Virus record (IMG/VR): IMGVR_UViG_3300020419_000019
Location: 1 to 54,376 of that record
DNA length: 54,376 nucleotides
Source: a virus
Reading direction: 5' to 3' (one strand)
Part shown: positions 20,734 through 30,900 of the stretch, one piece after another
How the letters are laid out: each line of letters begins with the position of its first letter
How positions within the stretch are numbered: the first letter of the stretch is position 1
Made by a program: the position numbers and the translations under genes
The notes under the pieces: generated by a model
Told to the model about the DNA's origin: nothing
Database searches by the model: none
Seen by the model: the letters and a program-made list of their open reading frames with translations, nothing else

Positions 20734-20838
20734 ATCGTGTTATTGTGATGCGGTTTAAATCGAAGGAACCTTTGTAAGCTATAAACGACCCAATTCGACC
20801 TTGCTATATCTCTCTATAAAAAAATAATCCAATATATA

Positions 20839-20862
20839 AAAACGAACATCAGGATTCGTTTT
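20839..20862 (+). promoter_or_regulatory. Hairpin carrying the ribosome site before a GTG start
   Basis: AAAACGAA (20839-20846) pairs with TTCGTTTT (20855-20862); the 8-base loop ends in AGGA, the presumed ribosome site, and the stem touches the GTG. This is laid out like the translational operator hairpins of T4 and RNA phages. A weak terminator is the alternative. Confidence 0.5.
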
Positions 20863-21024
20863 GTGAAAAAAAATATCCAGAATATAAAAATTGCCATAAG
20901 GTTCGACCCTGTAGAAGACAAGTTAGTATTAGATCTGCCTGAGAGCATATGCAACCAGTTTGATTGGTATGAAGAGAGCGAGGTTACTATGACCGTGGAA
21001 AGTGACGGAGTGTTTCTAGAATAA
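20863..21024 (+). CDS. Small protein with AbrB/MazE-like pattern, GTG start
   Basis: A 53-residue protein: IKIAIRFDPVEDKLVLDLPESICNQFDWYEESEVTMTVESDGVFLE. Strand, LP-x-x-I-C-x-x-F-x-W-x-E-x-x-x-V, then two strands is the shape of AbrB/MazE swapped-hairpin DNA-binding domains, though the family match is weak. No ATG exists after the upstream in-frame stop, so GTG is likely, preceded by a hairpin-borne AGGA. Could be a DNA-binding regulator. Confidence 0.5.
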   Translation: MKKNIQNIKIAIRFDPVEDKLVLDLPESICNQFDWYEESEVTMTVESDGVFLE

Positions 21025-21035
21025 AATAGGGGTCG

Positions 21036-21064
21036 TTGACTGTACCTATATAATCTGTTATAAT
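21036..21064 (+). promoter_or_regulatory. Sigma70 promoter TTGACT-17-TATAAT
   Basis: One mismatch in the -35 box, perfect spacer and -10. The start of transcription would be about 14 bases before the glycosyltransferase ATG at 21086, so the leader is very short. Confidence 0.75.
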
Positions 21065-21085
21065 ATATGAAGTACATTATTCATT

Positions 21086-21841
21086 ATGGCTAAAGGATTT
21101 ACTGTTAAGGCGAAAACACCAAAGAAGACTAAAGAACCCGAATGGGATTATGATAAAGCATGGGAGATGTTGAAGGGCAAGGCAATTGTATTCTGTATGC
21201 CTGGTCGTGGATGCTCATTCCAGTTCTTAAAGAGTTTTGTTCAACTTTGTTTTGACTTAGTTCAGCATGGGGCGAGTATACAGATATCTCAAGACTATAG
21301 TAGTATGGTCAACTTTGCTCGTTGTAAGTGTCTAGGGGCGAATGTTCTCAGAGGACCTGATCAGATACCTTGGGATGGCAAACTAAACTACGACTACCAA
21401 TTATGGATTGATAGTGATATCGTCTATGGAACAGAGAAGTTCTTACAACTAGTTCTTATGGACAAGGACATTGCTGCAGGTTGGTATATGACAGAGGATG
21501 GTCGTACTACTAGTGTTGCTCACTGGTTAGATGAGGGCGACTTCCGTAACAATGGTGGAGTTATGAATCACGAAACAGGTGAGACCATGACTAAGCGTAA
21601 GAAACCATTTACTGTAGACTATACAGGTTTTGGTTGGTGTCTAATTAAGAAAGGAGTATTTGAACATGAGGGTTTGAAGTATCCTTGGTTTGCTCCTAAG
21701 ATGCAAGTATTTGAATCGGGCGATGTTCAAGATATGTGTGGGGAAGATGTGAGTTTCTGTCTCGATGCTATAGAAGCAGGATTTGAGATATGGTGTGATC
21801 CTCGTGTAAGAGTAGGTCACGAGAAGACAAGAGTTATATAA
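21086..21841 (+). CDS. GT-A type glycosyltransferase
   Basis: A 251-residue protein. DSD (residues 109-111, in LWIDSDIVYG) is the metal/nucleotide-sugar site of GT-A enzymes; GEDVSFCLDAIEAGFEIWCDPRVRVGHEK near the C-terminus contains the acidic acceptor-site motif and the late His that completes the metal site. The first 25 residues are Lys-rich and likely disordered. It should transfer a sugar from a nucleotide donor; the acceptor could be virion protein, phage DNA or a host glycan. No DNA-base modification gene is in the window. Its own sigma70 promoter points to early or middle expression. Followed by TAATG coupling to a 55-residue gene. Confidence 0.75.
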   Translation: MAKGFTVKAKTPKKTKEPEWDYDKAWEMLKGKAIVFCMPGRGCSFQFLKSFVQLCFDLVQHGASIQISQDYSSMVNFARCKCLGANVLRGPDQIPWDGKLNYDYQLWIDSDIVYGTEKFLQLVLMDKDIAAGWYMTEDGRTTSVAHWLDEGDFRNNGGVMNHETGETMTKRKKPFTVDYTGFGWCLIKKGVFEHEGLKYPWFAPKMQVFESGDVQDMCGEDVSFCLDAIEAGFEIWCDPRVRVGHEKTRVI

Positions 21842-22008
21842 TGTCAAAGACAGTTTACACAATCTATATCGGTGGAGTTGAGAAGCACACCGATATAAGT
21901 GAAACTGAATTTCTGGAATGTTTAGAGGACTATGCTTATTCGTATTATACAAAGAACTATCCAGACCCATCAACAATATCACATACTATGAAGGAGATTA
22001 ATGGCTAA
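21841..22008 (+). CDS. Hypothetical 55-residue acidic protein
   Basis: MSKTVYTIYIGGVEKHTDISETEFLECLEDYAYSYYTK...: a short hairpin then an acidic helix rich in Tyr. TAATG overlap with the glycosyltransferase; overlaps the next gene by 8 bases. Confidence 0.58.
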   Translation: MSKTVYTIYIGGVEKHTDISETEFLECLEDYAYSYYTKNYPDPSTISHTMKEING

Positions 22009-22147
22009 AACATTTACAAACTTATCAGGTGGTCAGTGGATTGAAAGAATCCCTAAAAAGACTCGTCAAGGACAAGGAAAACACTCAAAATTTTCTAGCA
22101 CCGCCCGAAACGCTGCTCGTAAACCATATAGAGGTCAAGGTAAATGA
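22001..22147 (+). CDS. Conserved basic 48-residue phage protein
   Basis: MAKTFTNLSGGQWIERIPKKTRQGQGKHSKFSSTARNAARK... is a short, Arg/Lys/Gly-rich sequence found in many cyanophages (pattern NLSGGQWIER.PKKTRQG). AAGGAG lies 5 bases before the ATG. Composition suggests nucleic-acid binding. Function unknown. Confidence 0.72.
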   Translation: MAKTFTNLSGGQWIERIPKKTRQGQGKHSKFSSTARNAARKPYRGQGK

Positions 22148-22287
22148 ACTTCTGGGAATTTTTACAGTGGGCATGGGAAACTCTAGGATGGGTTGAGGGT
22201 GCTTTATTTACCGTGTGGTTGTATGGAATGTATTGGGGTAAGAAAAGAATTGACGAACACTTCAGACGCAGAAGGAGCAAGGAATGA
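22144..22287 (+). CDS. Small membrane protein with basic tail
   Basis: A 47-residue protein. Trp-rich hydrophobic segment (VEGALFTVWLYGMYWG, about residues 17-32) and an Arg-rich tail RRRRSKE. ATGA overlaps at both ends. Confidence 0.58.
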   Translation: MNFWEFLQWAWETLGWVEGALFTVWLYGMYWGKKRIDEHFRRRRSKE

Positions 22288-22580
22288 CTGAGAAAAACAA
22301 AAGGCACCTACATCTAGTTAGTGATGATACACAATATAAGGACTATGCTATGGCTGCATTAGATGAAGCAATCTATGATGCCATTACTTCTGAAGCAGAT
22401 GAGTACGACATATACAATACTATAATGAATAGTATTAGAAAAAGAGGTAATGATCATGAAATTGCAGCAGAGAGATGTAAGAAGTTGTCAGATCTATTAG
22501 ATGGAGTAGATATAAAGAAAGAAAAAAAGGTTAATTATGATGAACCGAGTCCACCATATAACCCTAAAGAATGGGACTAA
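22284..22580 (+). CDS. Hypothetical 98-residue acidic protein
   Basis: MTEKNKRHLHLVSDDTQ..., helical, with DEAIYDAITSEADEYDIYNTI and a Pro-rich end (EPSPPYNPKEWD). Last gene before the late promoter; may belong to the preceding unit. Function unknown. Confidence 0.65.
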   Translation: MTEKNKRHLHLVSDDTQYKDYAMAALDEAIYDAITSEADEYDIYNTIMNSIRKRGNDHEIAAERCKKLSDLLDGVDIKKEKKVNYDEPSPPYNPKEWD

Positions 22581-22602
22581 TCTATAATCTCACGGAAACT
22601 GG

Positions 22603-22610
22603 TATAAATA
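22603..22610 (+). promoter_or_regulatory. T4-type late promoter TATAAATA
   Basis: Exact T4 late consensus, preceded by GG, 29 bases before the gp25 ATG. It heads the baseplate operon; gp55-type sigma would read it. Confidence 0.8.
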
Positions 22611-22638
22611 ATCGAGATACCTAGAGCCTCTGCATGGC

Positions 22639-23031
22639 ATGGCAACTTCCAAGGCATTTAAAGACATAGATCTTTCTTTTATGCCACACCCTGTTTCTGG
22701 AGATATACGAGTCCTTTCAAATGAGGAAGCGATTAAGAGAGCTGTAAGGAATTTAGTCCAAACAATAGATGGGGAAAGACCTTTTCAATCTAATCTTGGT
22801 ACTGATGTAACTAGGTCTTTGTTTGATTTTGTTGATTATGGTACTGCGAGTGTCATAACTCAGCAAATTTTTGATGTTTTAAGAGGGTTTGAGAGTCGTA
22901 TAGCAAATACTGTAGTAAGGGTAGACCCCAAACCTGACGAAAATACATTTGAAGTGTTTATTTCATATGATATTGTAGGTCAAAGTTTCCCAACTCAAGC
23001 ATTTGACTTTATGTTGGAATCATCTAGGTAA
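22639..23031 (+). CDS. gp25: Baseplate wedge protein gp25
   Basis: A 130-residue protein of the gp25/GPW family, similar in size to T4 gp25 (132). Typical features are DIDLSF at the start, NEEAIKRAVRNLVQTIDGERPFQSNLGTD and the LFDFVD helix. gp25 seeds sheath assembly in the wedge core with gp6 and gp7. Two nearby ATGs occur (22634 and 22639); only 22639 is in frame. The gp6 gene starts 6 bases after its stop. Confidence 0.92.
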   Translation: MATSKAFKDIDLSFMPHPVSGDIRVLSNEEAIKRAVRNLVQTIDGERPFQSNLGTDVTRSLFDFVDYGTASVITQQIFDVLRGFESRIANTVVRVDPKPDENTFEVFISYDIVGQSFPTQAFDFMLESSR

Positions 23032-23037
23032 TAAGGA

Positions 23038-24957
23038 ATGCCATTTACTAAATTTACTAACTTAAATTTCGCTGAAATTAAGGAATCTGTCAAAGATTAC
23101 CTAAGAGCTAACTCTGATTTTAAAGATTTTGACTTTGAAGGGTCAAATATGTCGATCATTGTTGATATATTAGCGTATAATTCGTATATAACTGCATTTA
23201 ATAGCAACATGGTTGCTAATGAATCCTTCTTGGACTCAGCAACATTAAGAGAAAATGTCGTTTCTTTAGCTCGAAACATAGGATATGTACCAAGATCACG
23301 AAAATCTGCTGAAGCAGTGGTTGATTTTCAATATAAATTTAATGGAGATAGTAATACTATCACTTTAAAGAAAGGTTTAGCATTAGTTGGTGCTGTAAAT
23401 AACACAAGTTATACTTTTTCTATTCCAGAAGATGTTACAGTTAACAGTCCTTTAGACGCTGGAGGAGTAGGTAATAATAATTCTCCTAGAACTGGGACAT
23501 TTTCTGGATTAACAGTATATCAAGGTACACTTTTAACTAAAAAATTCGTTATAAATGGTAGTTCTGACCAAAGATTCATTCTTGACAACTCATTTATTGA
23601 CTTAGATTCGCTCAGAGTAGAGGTTAGAAAGTCTGGATCGTCTGGAGGACTAAGATTTTCTAGAGTTGATAACATTATTGAGGTTACTCCTGTCTCAAAC
23701 ATCTATTTGATACAAGAAATTAAGAATGAGACCTATGAATTGCTTTTTGGAGATGGTCTTTTTGGTAAAAAACTAGAAATTGGAGATGTAGTTGATATTT
23801 CTTACATTATAACTGATGGTAAGGATGGAAATGAAGGTAAATTCTTTACTTTTTCTGGAAATATGGTAAATGATGCAGGAACTTCTATTGCATCTACAAA
23901 TAATGTGCAAGTAACTGCCACTCAAACCGCTAGAAATGGTACTGATATCGAACCAATTGACTCTATACGATATTTTGCCCCTAGAATGTACTCCGCACAG
24001 AACAGAGCAGTTACACCTAGGGATTATGAAGCAATAGTTCAGTCAATTTATCCAAATACGGAGTCTGTTTCTGTTGTTGGAGGTGAAGAATTAGATCCTC
24101 CTGAGTTTGGAACAGTAGTTTTGAGTATAAAACCTAAAAATGGTACATTCTTATCTGACTTTACTAAACAAAACATATTAAACAACCTAAAACAGTATGC
24201 AATTGCTGGAATTAACCAACGAATTGAAGATTTAAAGATTTTGTATGTAGAATTAGAATCTTTTGTCTATTATAACAACAGTATTACGGATGATAAAGAC
24301 CAACTTAAGGCAGAAGTCGTTACATCTCTTACTGAATATGGACAATCTTCTAATTTAAACGCATTTGGTGGCAGATTTAAGTATTCTGAGTCTCAACGAA
24401 TTATTGATCAAACAGATCCAGCAATTACTTCCAATATTACGAAGGTTACTATTCGTAGAGACCTAAAAGCACTTATAAATCAGTCTGCTCAGTATGAATT
24501 ATGCTTTGGTAATCAATTTAATTTAAAAAAAGGTGGTGGAACTATCAAATCTACTGGATTTGGTATTACTGGTGTTGAAGGTGAGGTGTATTTTACTGAT
24601 ATACCAAGAGATGATGGTCTAATGGGTGATATTGCTGTATTTAAACCTGCTACATCCGCAACAGAGGATGCAGTAGTTGTTGTTGGGTCAGCTGGTGTTG
24701 TAGATTATGTAAAAGGTGAAGTAATAATCAATACTATCAAGATTTCATCAACAGTTAAGGATAATAACATTATTGAAATACAAGCGTTTCCAGAATCTAA
24801 TGATATTATAGGATTAAAGGACATTTACCTTAATTTGGACATATCAAACACGACGATAAATATCGTTAGAGACACAATATCTTCTGGACAGCAAATTTCG
24901 GGCATAGGATACAAAGTCACCTCTAGTTACTCTAATGGATCGCTAATCAGACAGTAG
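23038..24957 (+). CDS. gp6: Baseplate wedge protein gp6
   Basis: A 639-residue protein, close to T4 gp6 (660). The N-terminal block VKDYLRANSDFKDFDFEGSN...ILAYNSYITAFNSNMVANESFLDSATLRENVVSLARNIGYVPRS is the gp6/J-like baseplate signature, and FAPRMYSAQNRAVTPRDYEAIV the conserved centre. It forms the ring of the inner baseplate with gp25 and gp7. AGG-AATG spacing, 6 bases after gp25; the giant gene begins 1 base after its stop. Confidence 0.92.
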   Translation: MPFTKFTNLNFAEIKESVKDYLRANSDFKDFDFEGSNMSIIVDILAYNSYITAFNSNMVANESFLDSATLRENVVSLARNIGYVPRSRKSAEAVVDFQYKFNGDSNTITLKKGLALVGAVNNTSYTFSIPEDVTVNSPLDAGGVGNNNSPRTGTFSGLTVYQGTLLTKKFVINGSSDQRFILDNSFIDLDSLRVEVRKSGSSGGLRFSRVDNIIEVTPVSNIYLIQEIKNETYELLFGDGLFGKKLEIGDVVDISYIITDGKDGNEGKFFTFSGNMVNDAGTSIASTNNVQVTATQTARNGTDIEPIDSIRYFAPRMYSAQNRAVTPRDYEAIVQSIYPNTESVSVVGGEELDPPEFGTVVLSIKPKNGTFLSDFTKQNILNNLKQYAIAGINQRIEDLKILYVELESFVYYNNSITDDKDQLKAEVVTSLTEYGQSSNLNAFGGRFKYSESQRIIDQTDPAITSNITKVTIRRDLKALINQSAQYELCFGNQFNLKKGGGTIKSTGFGITGVEGEVYFTDIPRDDGLMGDIAVFKPATSATEDAVVVVGSAGVVDYVKGEVIINTIKISSTVKDNNIIEIQAFPESNDIIGLKDIYLNLDISNTTINIVRDTISSGQQISGIGYKVTSSYSNGSLIRQ

Positions 24958-24958
24958 A

Positions 24959-27900
24959 ATGATCGAAACATATTCTCCCTTAAGTCCTAGGGTAAAAACT
25001 TATCAAGTCGTTAGCGAAATAATACCAGAATTTGCTAAATCAGAGAATCCTCTGTTTGAAAAATTCTTAAAACAGTATTATATCTCTCAAGACTTCCAAG
25101 GTGGACCTGCAGACATTGCGGAGAATATTGATGCGTATATTCAAGTTGATAATTTAACTACTGATGTAATAAGAGGGTCAACTACTCTTGTTGGCACTAT
25201 TTCAACTGCAGATACTACTGTAACTGTTGATAGTACTGATGGATATCCTCAAAAATACGGTCTTTTCAAGATTGACAATGAAATATTCAGTTATGCTGGT
25301 ATAACTACAAATAGTTTTACTGGTGTTTGGCGTGGTTTTAGTGGAATCTCTACATTTTCCAAACAAAACGATCCTGATCAGTTAGTATGGGAGCAAACTG
25401 TTGCTGGAATTCATACTAGTGGTGCAAATGTCCAAAATCTTAGTTCTTTATTCTTAAAAGAATTTTATAGGAACTTAAAAGCAATGTATGCTCCTGGTTT
25501 AGAAGGAGTAACGCTTTCACCTCAATTAGATGTTAGTAATTTTATAAAAGAAGCAAGAAGTTTGTATGAATCAAAGGGAACTAATGCTTCATTCAAAATT
25601 CTCTTCAAAGCACTCTTTGGAGTTGATCCAAAAATTAATGATTTAGAGAAATTTCTAATAAAACCGTCTTTTGCAAATTATTTGCGTAGAAAAACAGTTT
25701 CTGTAGAATTAATATCTGGAAATCCTCAAGCATTAGTTGGTCAGACACTTTTTCAAGATAATGACCCAACAAACCCTGAATTAAACGCAGCATCAGGTCC
25801 TATTTCTGAAGTATCACTAATTAGAGACAATTATTTCAAACTTTCTCTCTTTACAGGTTTTGATGAACGAGGTTTGACTGATGGTATCTTCTATGTACCT
25901 GGTAGAAGTCAAAATATTGGAACTATTGGTATTGGTGCGTCTGTTATTACTGTAGACTCTACAATTGGGTTTTCTAGTATTGGTACAATCAAAGTTGGTG
26001 AGATAGGAACCTCTTTTTATCAGACATTTGATTATAATTCAAAAAGTATCAATCAATTCTTTAATGTTAGTCCTCCAGTAAGTGTACCAATACCAAATAA
26101 CAGTACAGTATCTACTTTTAACATTGTTTATGGATATGAGGGTGGAGATCTTACTAAAAAGGTAGATATGCGTCTAACTGGCGTACTTTCTAAATTTAAT
26201 ACTGCTAGACCTCTCCGAAATTTAAAATCTACCTCGGATATCAAAGTAAAAAACTTAGGAAGGTATGTTGCTAACCCAAGTTTCAATAAAAGTTACGAAG
26301 AGGTATTTTTTAACAGTTGGGTTTATAATACTTCTACTAGATACCAAATTGGAAGTTTTTCAGGATCTACTTTTACACTTCTTGGTGATATTCAAAAAAG
26401 TAGTTTAAAAGTTGGTGATAAAATTGAAATTTTGCGTAGAAACAGTGAATTAGTTGTTGCTCCTCTATTAACAGTCTCTACTATCGATGTAACTTCATCA
26501 TCTATTAGTGTTGATGGTACTATTCCTACTCTTGACTCTATTTTGTTCTATGACATCCGAAGATTGCAAAATAAAGTCAAATCTTCTATTGTTCCAGTAA
26601 AAGGTGGACAAGATCAATTATTAACAGATATTAATAACACATATATTGTAGATGAGAATAAATCAGAGTCAGGTAAGAGAGAAGGTTTTGTTGCCTCTAG
26701 TTCTCTTCCTAGTTACACTATAGATTCCGATAGAATTCATGCGGAGTTGATAAATCCTTCTCTTGCTGGTGGAAACTGGGAAGGATATGATAGTGTAGAA
26801 AACAGATACAGTATTATTTCATTTTCTGCAGATGTTCCATTTGAAACTGGAGATGAAATCATATATGCTCCAGATCCAGGAACTGAAGTCATTGGTGCGT
26901 TAGATGCACCTAGTTATTTTGTAGAAGTATTAAGTGCAAAAAATAAGATAAAATTATATCGATCTCGTTCTTTTATTAAGGCAAATTTACCATCATTCTT
27001 TACTGCACCCACTTCTGCTACAGGTACACATGATTTTATACTTGCTAGTCAAGGAAAGAGAGATATATTCCCTGCGAGACCAATAAGACGATATGTTTTA
27101 GAGCAGCAACTTAAAAGTGGTAAAGAAGGTCAAACTACTTCTGAACTTACCGTAGATGGTAATACAGGAATGCTTGTAAATGGTATTGAGATATTAAACT
27201 ACAAAGGTGCGGACACACTCTTCTATGGTCCTGTCAAAACTTTAAATGTTCTAAACAGTGGTTTTGATTATGATGTACAAGCACCTCCAAACATCACTAT
27301 TAGTGATGAAACTGTTAGTGTAGGAAATACTGCAGGTGCAGTTCCAGTTTTAAGCGGAATTGTAACAAGTGTCGTTATTGACCCATTTGATTATGACCTT
27401 GAAAATGTTATTAGTGTAGAAATATATGGTGGTAATGGTAGTGGTGCCATTGGTAGAGCATTATTAGAAGAAAGATTTAGACAAGTATATTTTAACGGTA
27501 TTAGTACCAGTCTACAGGGTAATGTTAGTGGAACTTACAATTCATTCAATCTTGATAAAGCACATAATTTTATAACTGGAGATAGACTTGTATATGATAA
27601 TAATGGTGGTGATAACCTTGGTATTGCTACAACAGGAGGAATTGCTGACTCATTAACATTATTCAGTGGTCAAGATTATTATATCAATGTTATTAACTCA
27701 ACAGATTTTACTATTCATAATAATAAGCAAGATTCAATTGTTGGTATTAATACAATCTTAATTGACGAGAATGCTGCTTTACTTAACGGAGGTCTTCATA
27801 TTTTCCGTACTTTTGATAAAAGACTTACTATTAGTAGAATTAGTTTAGAAAATTGTGGTTCAGGTTACGCAAATAGAAATATACTTGTTAAACCAGTTGG

Positions 27901-30900
27901 AATTAATACTTTTAATGATTCGATTGAGTTCGTTGATCATGGACTTACTGATGGAGAAGTAGTTGAGTACGATAATGGTGCGAATGCTATCATAACAGGT
28001 CTCAGTACAACAAAACAGTATAAAGTACTAAAGATAGACAAAGATAAGTTTAGACTCGCTGAGGCAGGTAATAGGGGTGATAGAGAAACCATAGATACAA
28101 ACTACGATAATCGTCAGAATGTATTTTTAGATTCTGTTGGTGCTGGAAGCGGATACCACACTATTAAATATCCACCAATTGTATGTAAAGTTAAAGTATT
28201 AACTAAAAATCAGCAACAAGAAGAACCTACCGCAACCGCAGTTGTTAGAGGTCAGATTGATGATATTTTAATATATGATCATGGTTCAAACTATGGATCT
28301 AAAATTTTAAATTTCGCAAATCCGCCTATTATTAATGTTCCTACAGGACAATTGGGTCAGATTGGTCTTGTTGTTTCAAATGGTGCTATTACTGATGCAT
28401 TTGTTGCAAATGGAGGAGTTGGTTATGTAGGACCTCCTGATCTCACTGTTGTTAGTGTAGCAACTACAGCTCAAGGTGCAATCTTAAGAGCTGTTGTAAA
28501 TGATGCTGGAAAGATTACAGATGTTAAAGTTATATCTGGTGGTGTTGGATATGCAGGAACTAATACAAGTGTTAATGTTACACCTGTTGGTCAGGAGTTT
28601 AAAGCAGAAGCGACTGTAAGGTCTCTTACTGTTAATAAGGCGTATCGCTTAAATCCTTCTGAATTAGACTTCCTACAACCAATTGGAGAAGGTTTAGCGG
28701 TTAATATGGTTGGATATGGTAACTCTGTTCGGACTTTCTTCGATGATGATGGAACAGGTCACTCTCCTATCGTTGGTTGGGCATATGATGGCAATCCAAT
28801 TTACGGTGCTTATGGATCAGTTGACATTGATAATATTCAGTCTGATGTTAAAAAGATGGAGTCTAGTTATGAAATATCAGCAACTAATATTGTAAATAGA
28901 CCTGCTGCTGCAGAATTTCCATACGGATATTTTATAGATGATTATGTTTATACTGGAAATGGAGATTTAGATGAACATAACGGAAGATTTACTAAAACTC
29001 CTGATTTTCCTCAAGGATGCTATGCGTATTTTGCTACAGTAGATAATTTAGACAATCCACAATTCCCATTCTTTATTGGAGACACATATAGATCTTTTGC
29101 TGTTGAAGAAAATACTGTAAATGGTAAATTACTAGATCAAACTACTTTTGAGTTTTCTACCTCGGATCTTATAAGAAATACGCAACCATATAACCTATTT
29201 GGTGATAATGTTAGTTACGACTACTTATTCCAACCATACAGAATCAATAATCAGGTTTCAAATCCAGATAATTTATTAGAAGGTGCTATAGAGACTATTG
29301 ATGTTTTAAGTAGGGGTTCTGGTTATAGTCTTGGTGACAAATTAGTATTTGATAATACAGGAACTGGTGGTGTTGGATTAGATGCGGAAGTTCAAAAACT
29401 TCATGGAAAACCAATTGATAATATTAGTAGTTCTGTCATTACATTATCAAATCTTCCTCTTCAACATACTAGAGACGGAGTTGTATTTAAAGTAACTCCG
29501 TATCATGAATTTGATGGTTCTGATACTGTAAGAATAACTGGTATATCAACTTACATTAAAGGATTAGAAGGGTTTAAGAAAATCGCAGTTGCAGGTTATG
29601 GTGCATCTTTGACAGATAATGGTTATACTGGTATTATTACAGATATAAGAGTTAACTTTGTTCCTCCTAATGTTGCAGTAGGTGACTCTATTGGTATTGG
29701 CACAGAAATTGCTCGAATTCTTAAGTTCTTCCCTAGTGAAAAAATTGTTAGAATAGAAAGATATGCTGGTTTTACCACTGCTGCAGTAGGATCTGCGGTC
29801 ACATACTTTACTAGTGAGTTTATAGTTCCTGTAGAAACAGATCCTTTTGATTCTTTTTTCCAGAATTTAATATATTTTAACCCTAAAGAAGCAGTCGGTG
29901 TTGGAACAACTGTTGGAATCTCAACTACTGTCAATATATCTCTTAACGGAGTTACTAAACAAAGATCTATTCTTGCACAAACTCTATATCTACCTAATCA
30001 TGGTCTTCAAACTAATTCTAAGGTCACCTTCGACAAACGAGGTAATACTGACCTTTTTGTTACTGATTCCATAAGTCCGTATACTGCTCCAAGTGCTTTG
30101 AGTGGTGATTTCTATGTTATTAGTAACACACCCAATACAATTGGTCTTAAAACAAATACAGACGGTCCTGCTTTATTCTTTACTACAACAGGTGATGATA
30201 AGGCAAATTATTCACTAGTAACTAACTATAAACAAGAAACTGCAACTGTTAGAAGAAGTCAAGTAACTATTCAAACAACGGAAGATCATGGTTTAGAAGA
30301 AAAGGATAGATTTGATCTAATAGTTAAAACAGGATTAACTACTGGTATTGGTACTTCTACAAGAGCAACAGTCAAACTGATTGATGGTTACACTATTATT
30401 AATCCTTTAGATATTCCTACAAGCGGAGTCAATACTGTAACTAGTATATTTACTATTGAGGATCATGCTTTAGAAACAGGATTTAAAGTTTTAATGTATG
30501 GTTCTGGTGGAGATCCATCTCAACTTCCTGCGGGATTAGAACAAAGAACATATTTTGTTTTAAAGATTGACGCAGATAAATTCCAACTAGCAAATACAGA
30601 AAAACAACTTCGTGCGAATCCACCTGAAGTTGTTGGATTTACATCTGTGGGGTATAGCGGACAAAGTATTAATCCTATTAATCCACCAGTTACAGTATTC
30701 CGTGAAAATAATATTGTATTTGATCTCAATGATACTAGTCTACTAGGATCAAAACTTAAATTCTTCTATGATAGAAATAATTTTAATGAATATGTTGGAA
30801 CAGGACTCACATCAAATCTAGAAGTTGTTGGATTTGGCACAGTTGGTATTGGAACCACAAATGCTGCTGATATGCCATATAAGCAGATTAATTTCAGTGA

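Noticed and set aside
20700-20830. tRNA-like segment with two TTCGACC motifs
   Set aside because: No acceptor stem or anticodon arm can be drawn; only short TTCGACC matches recur.
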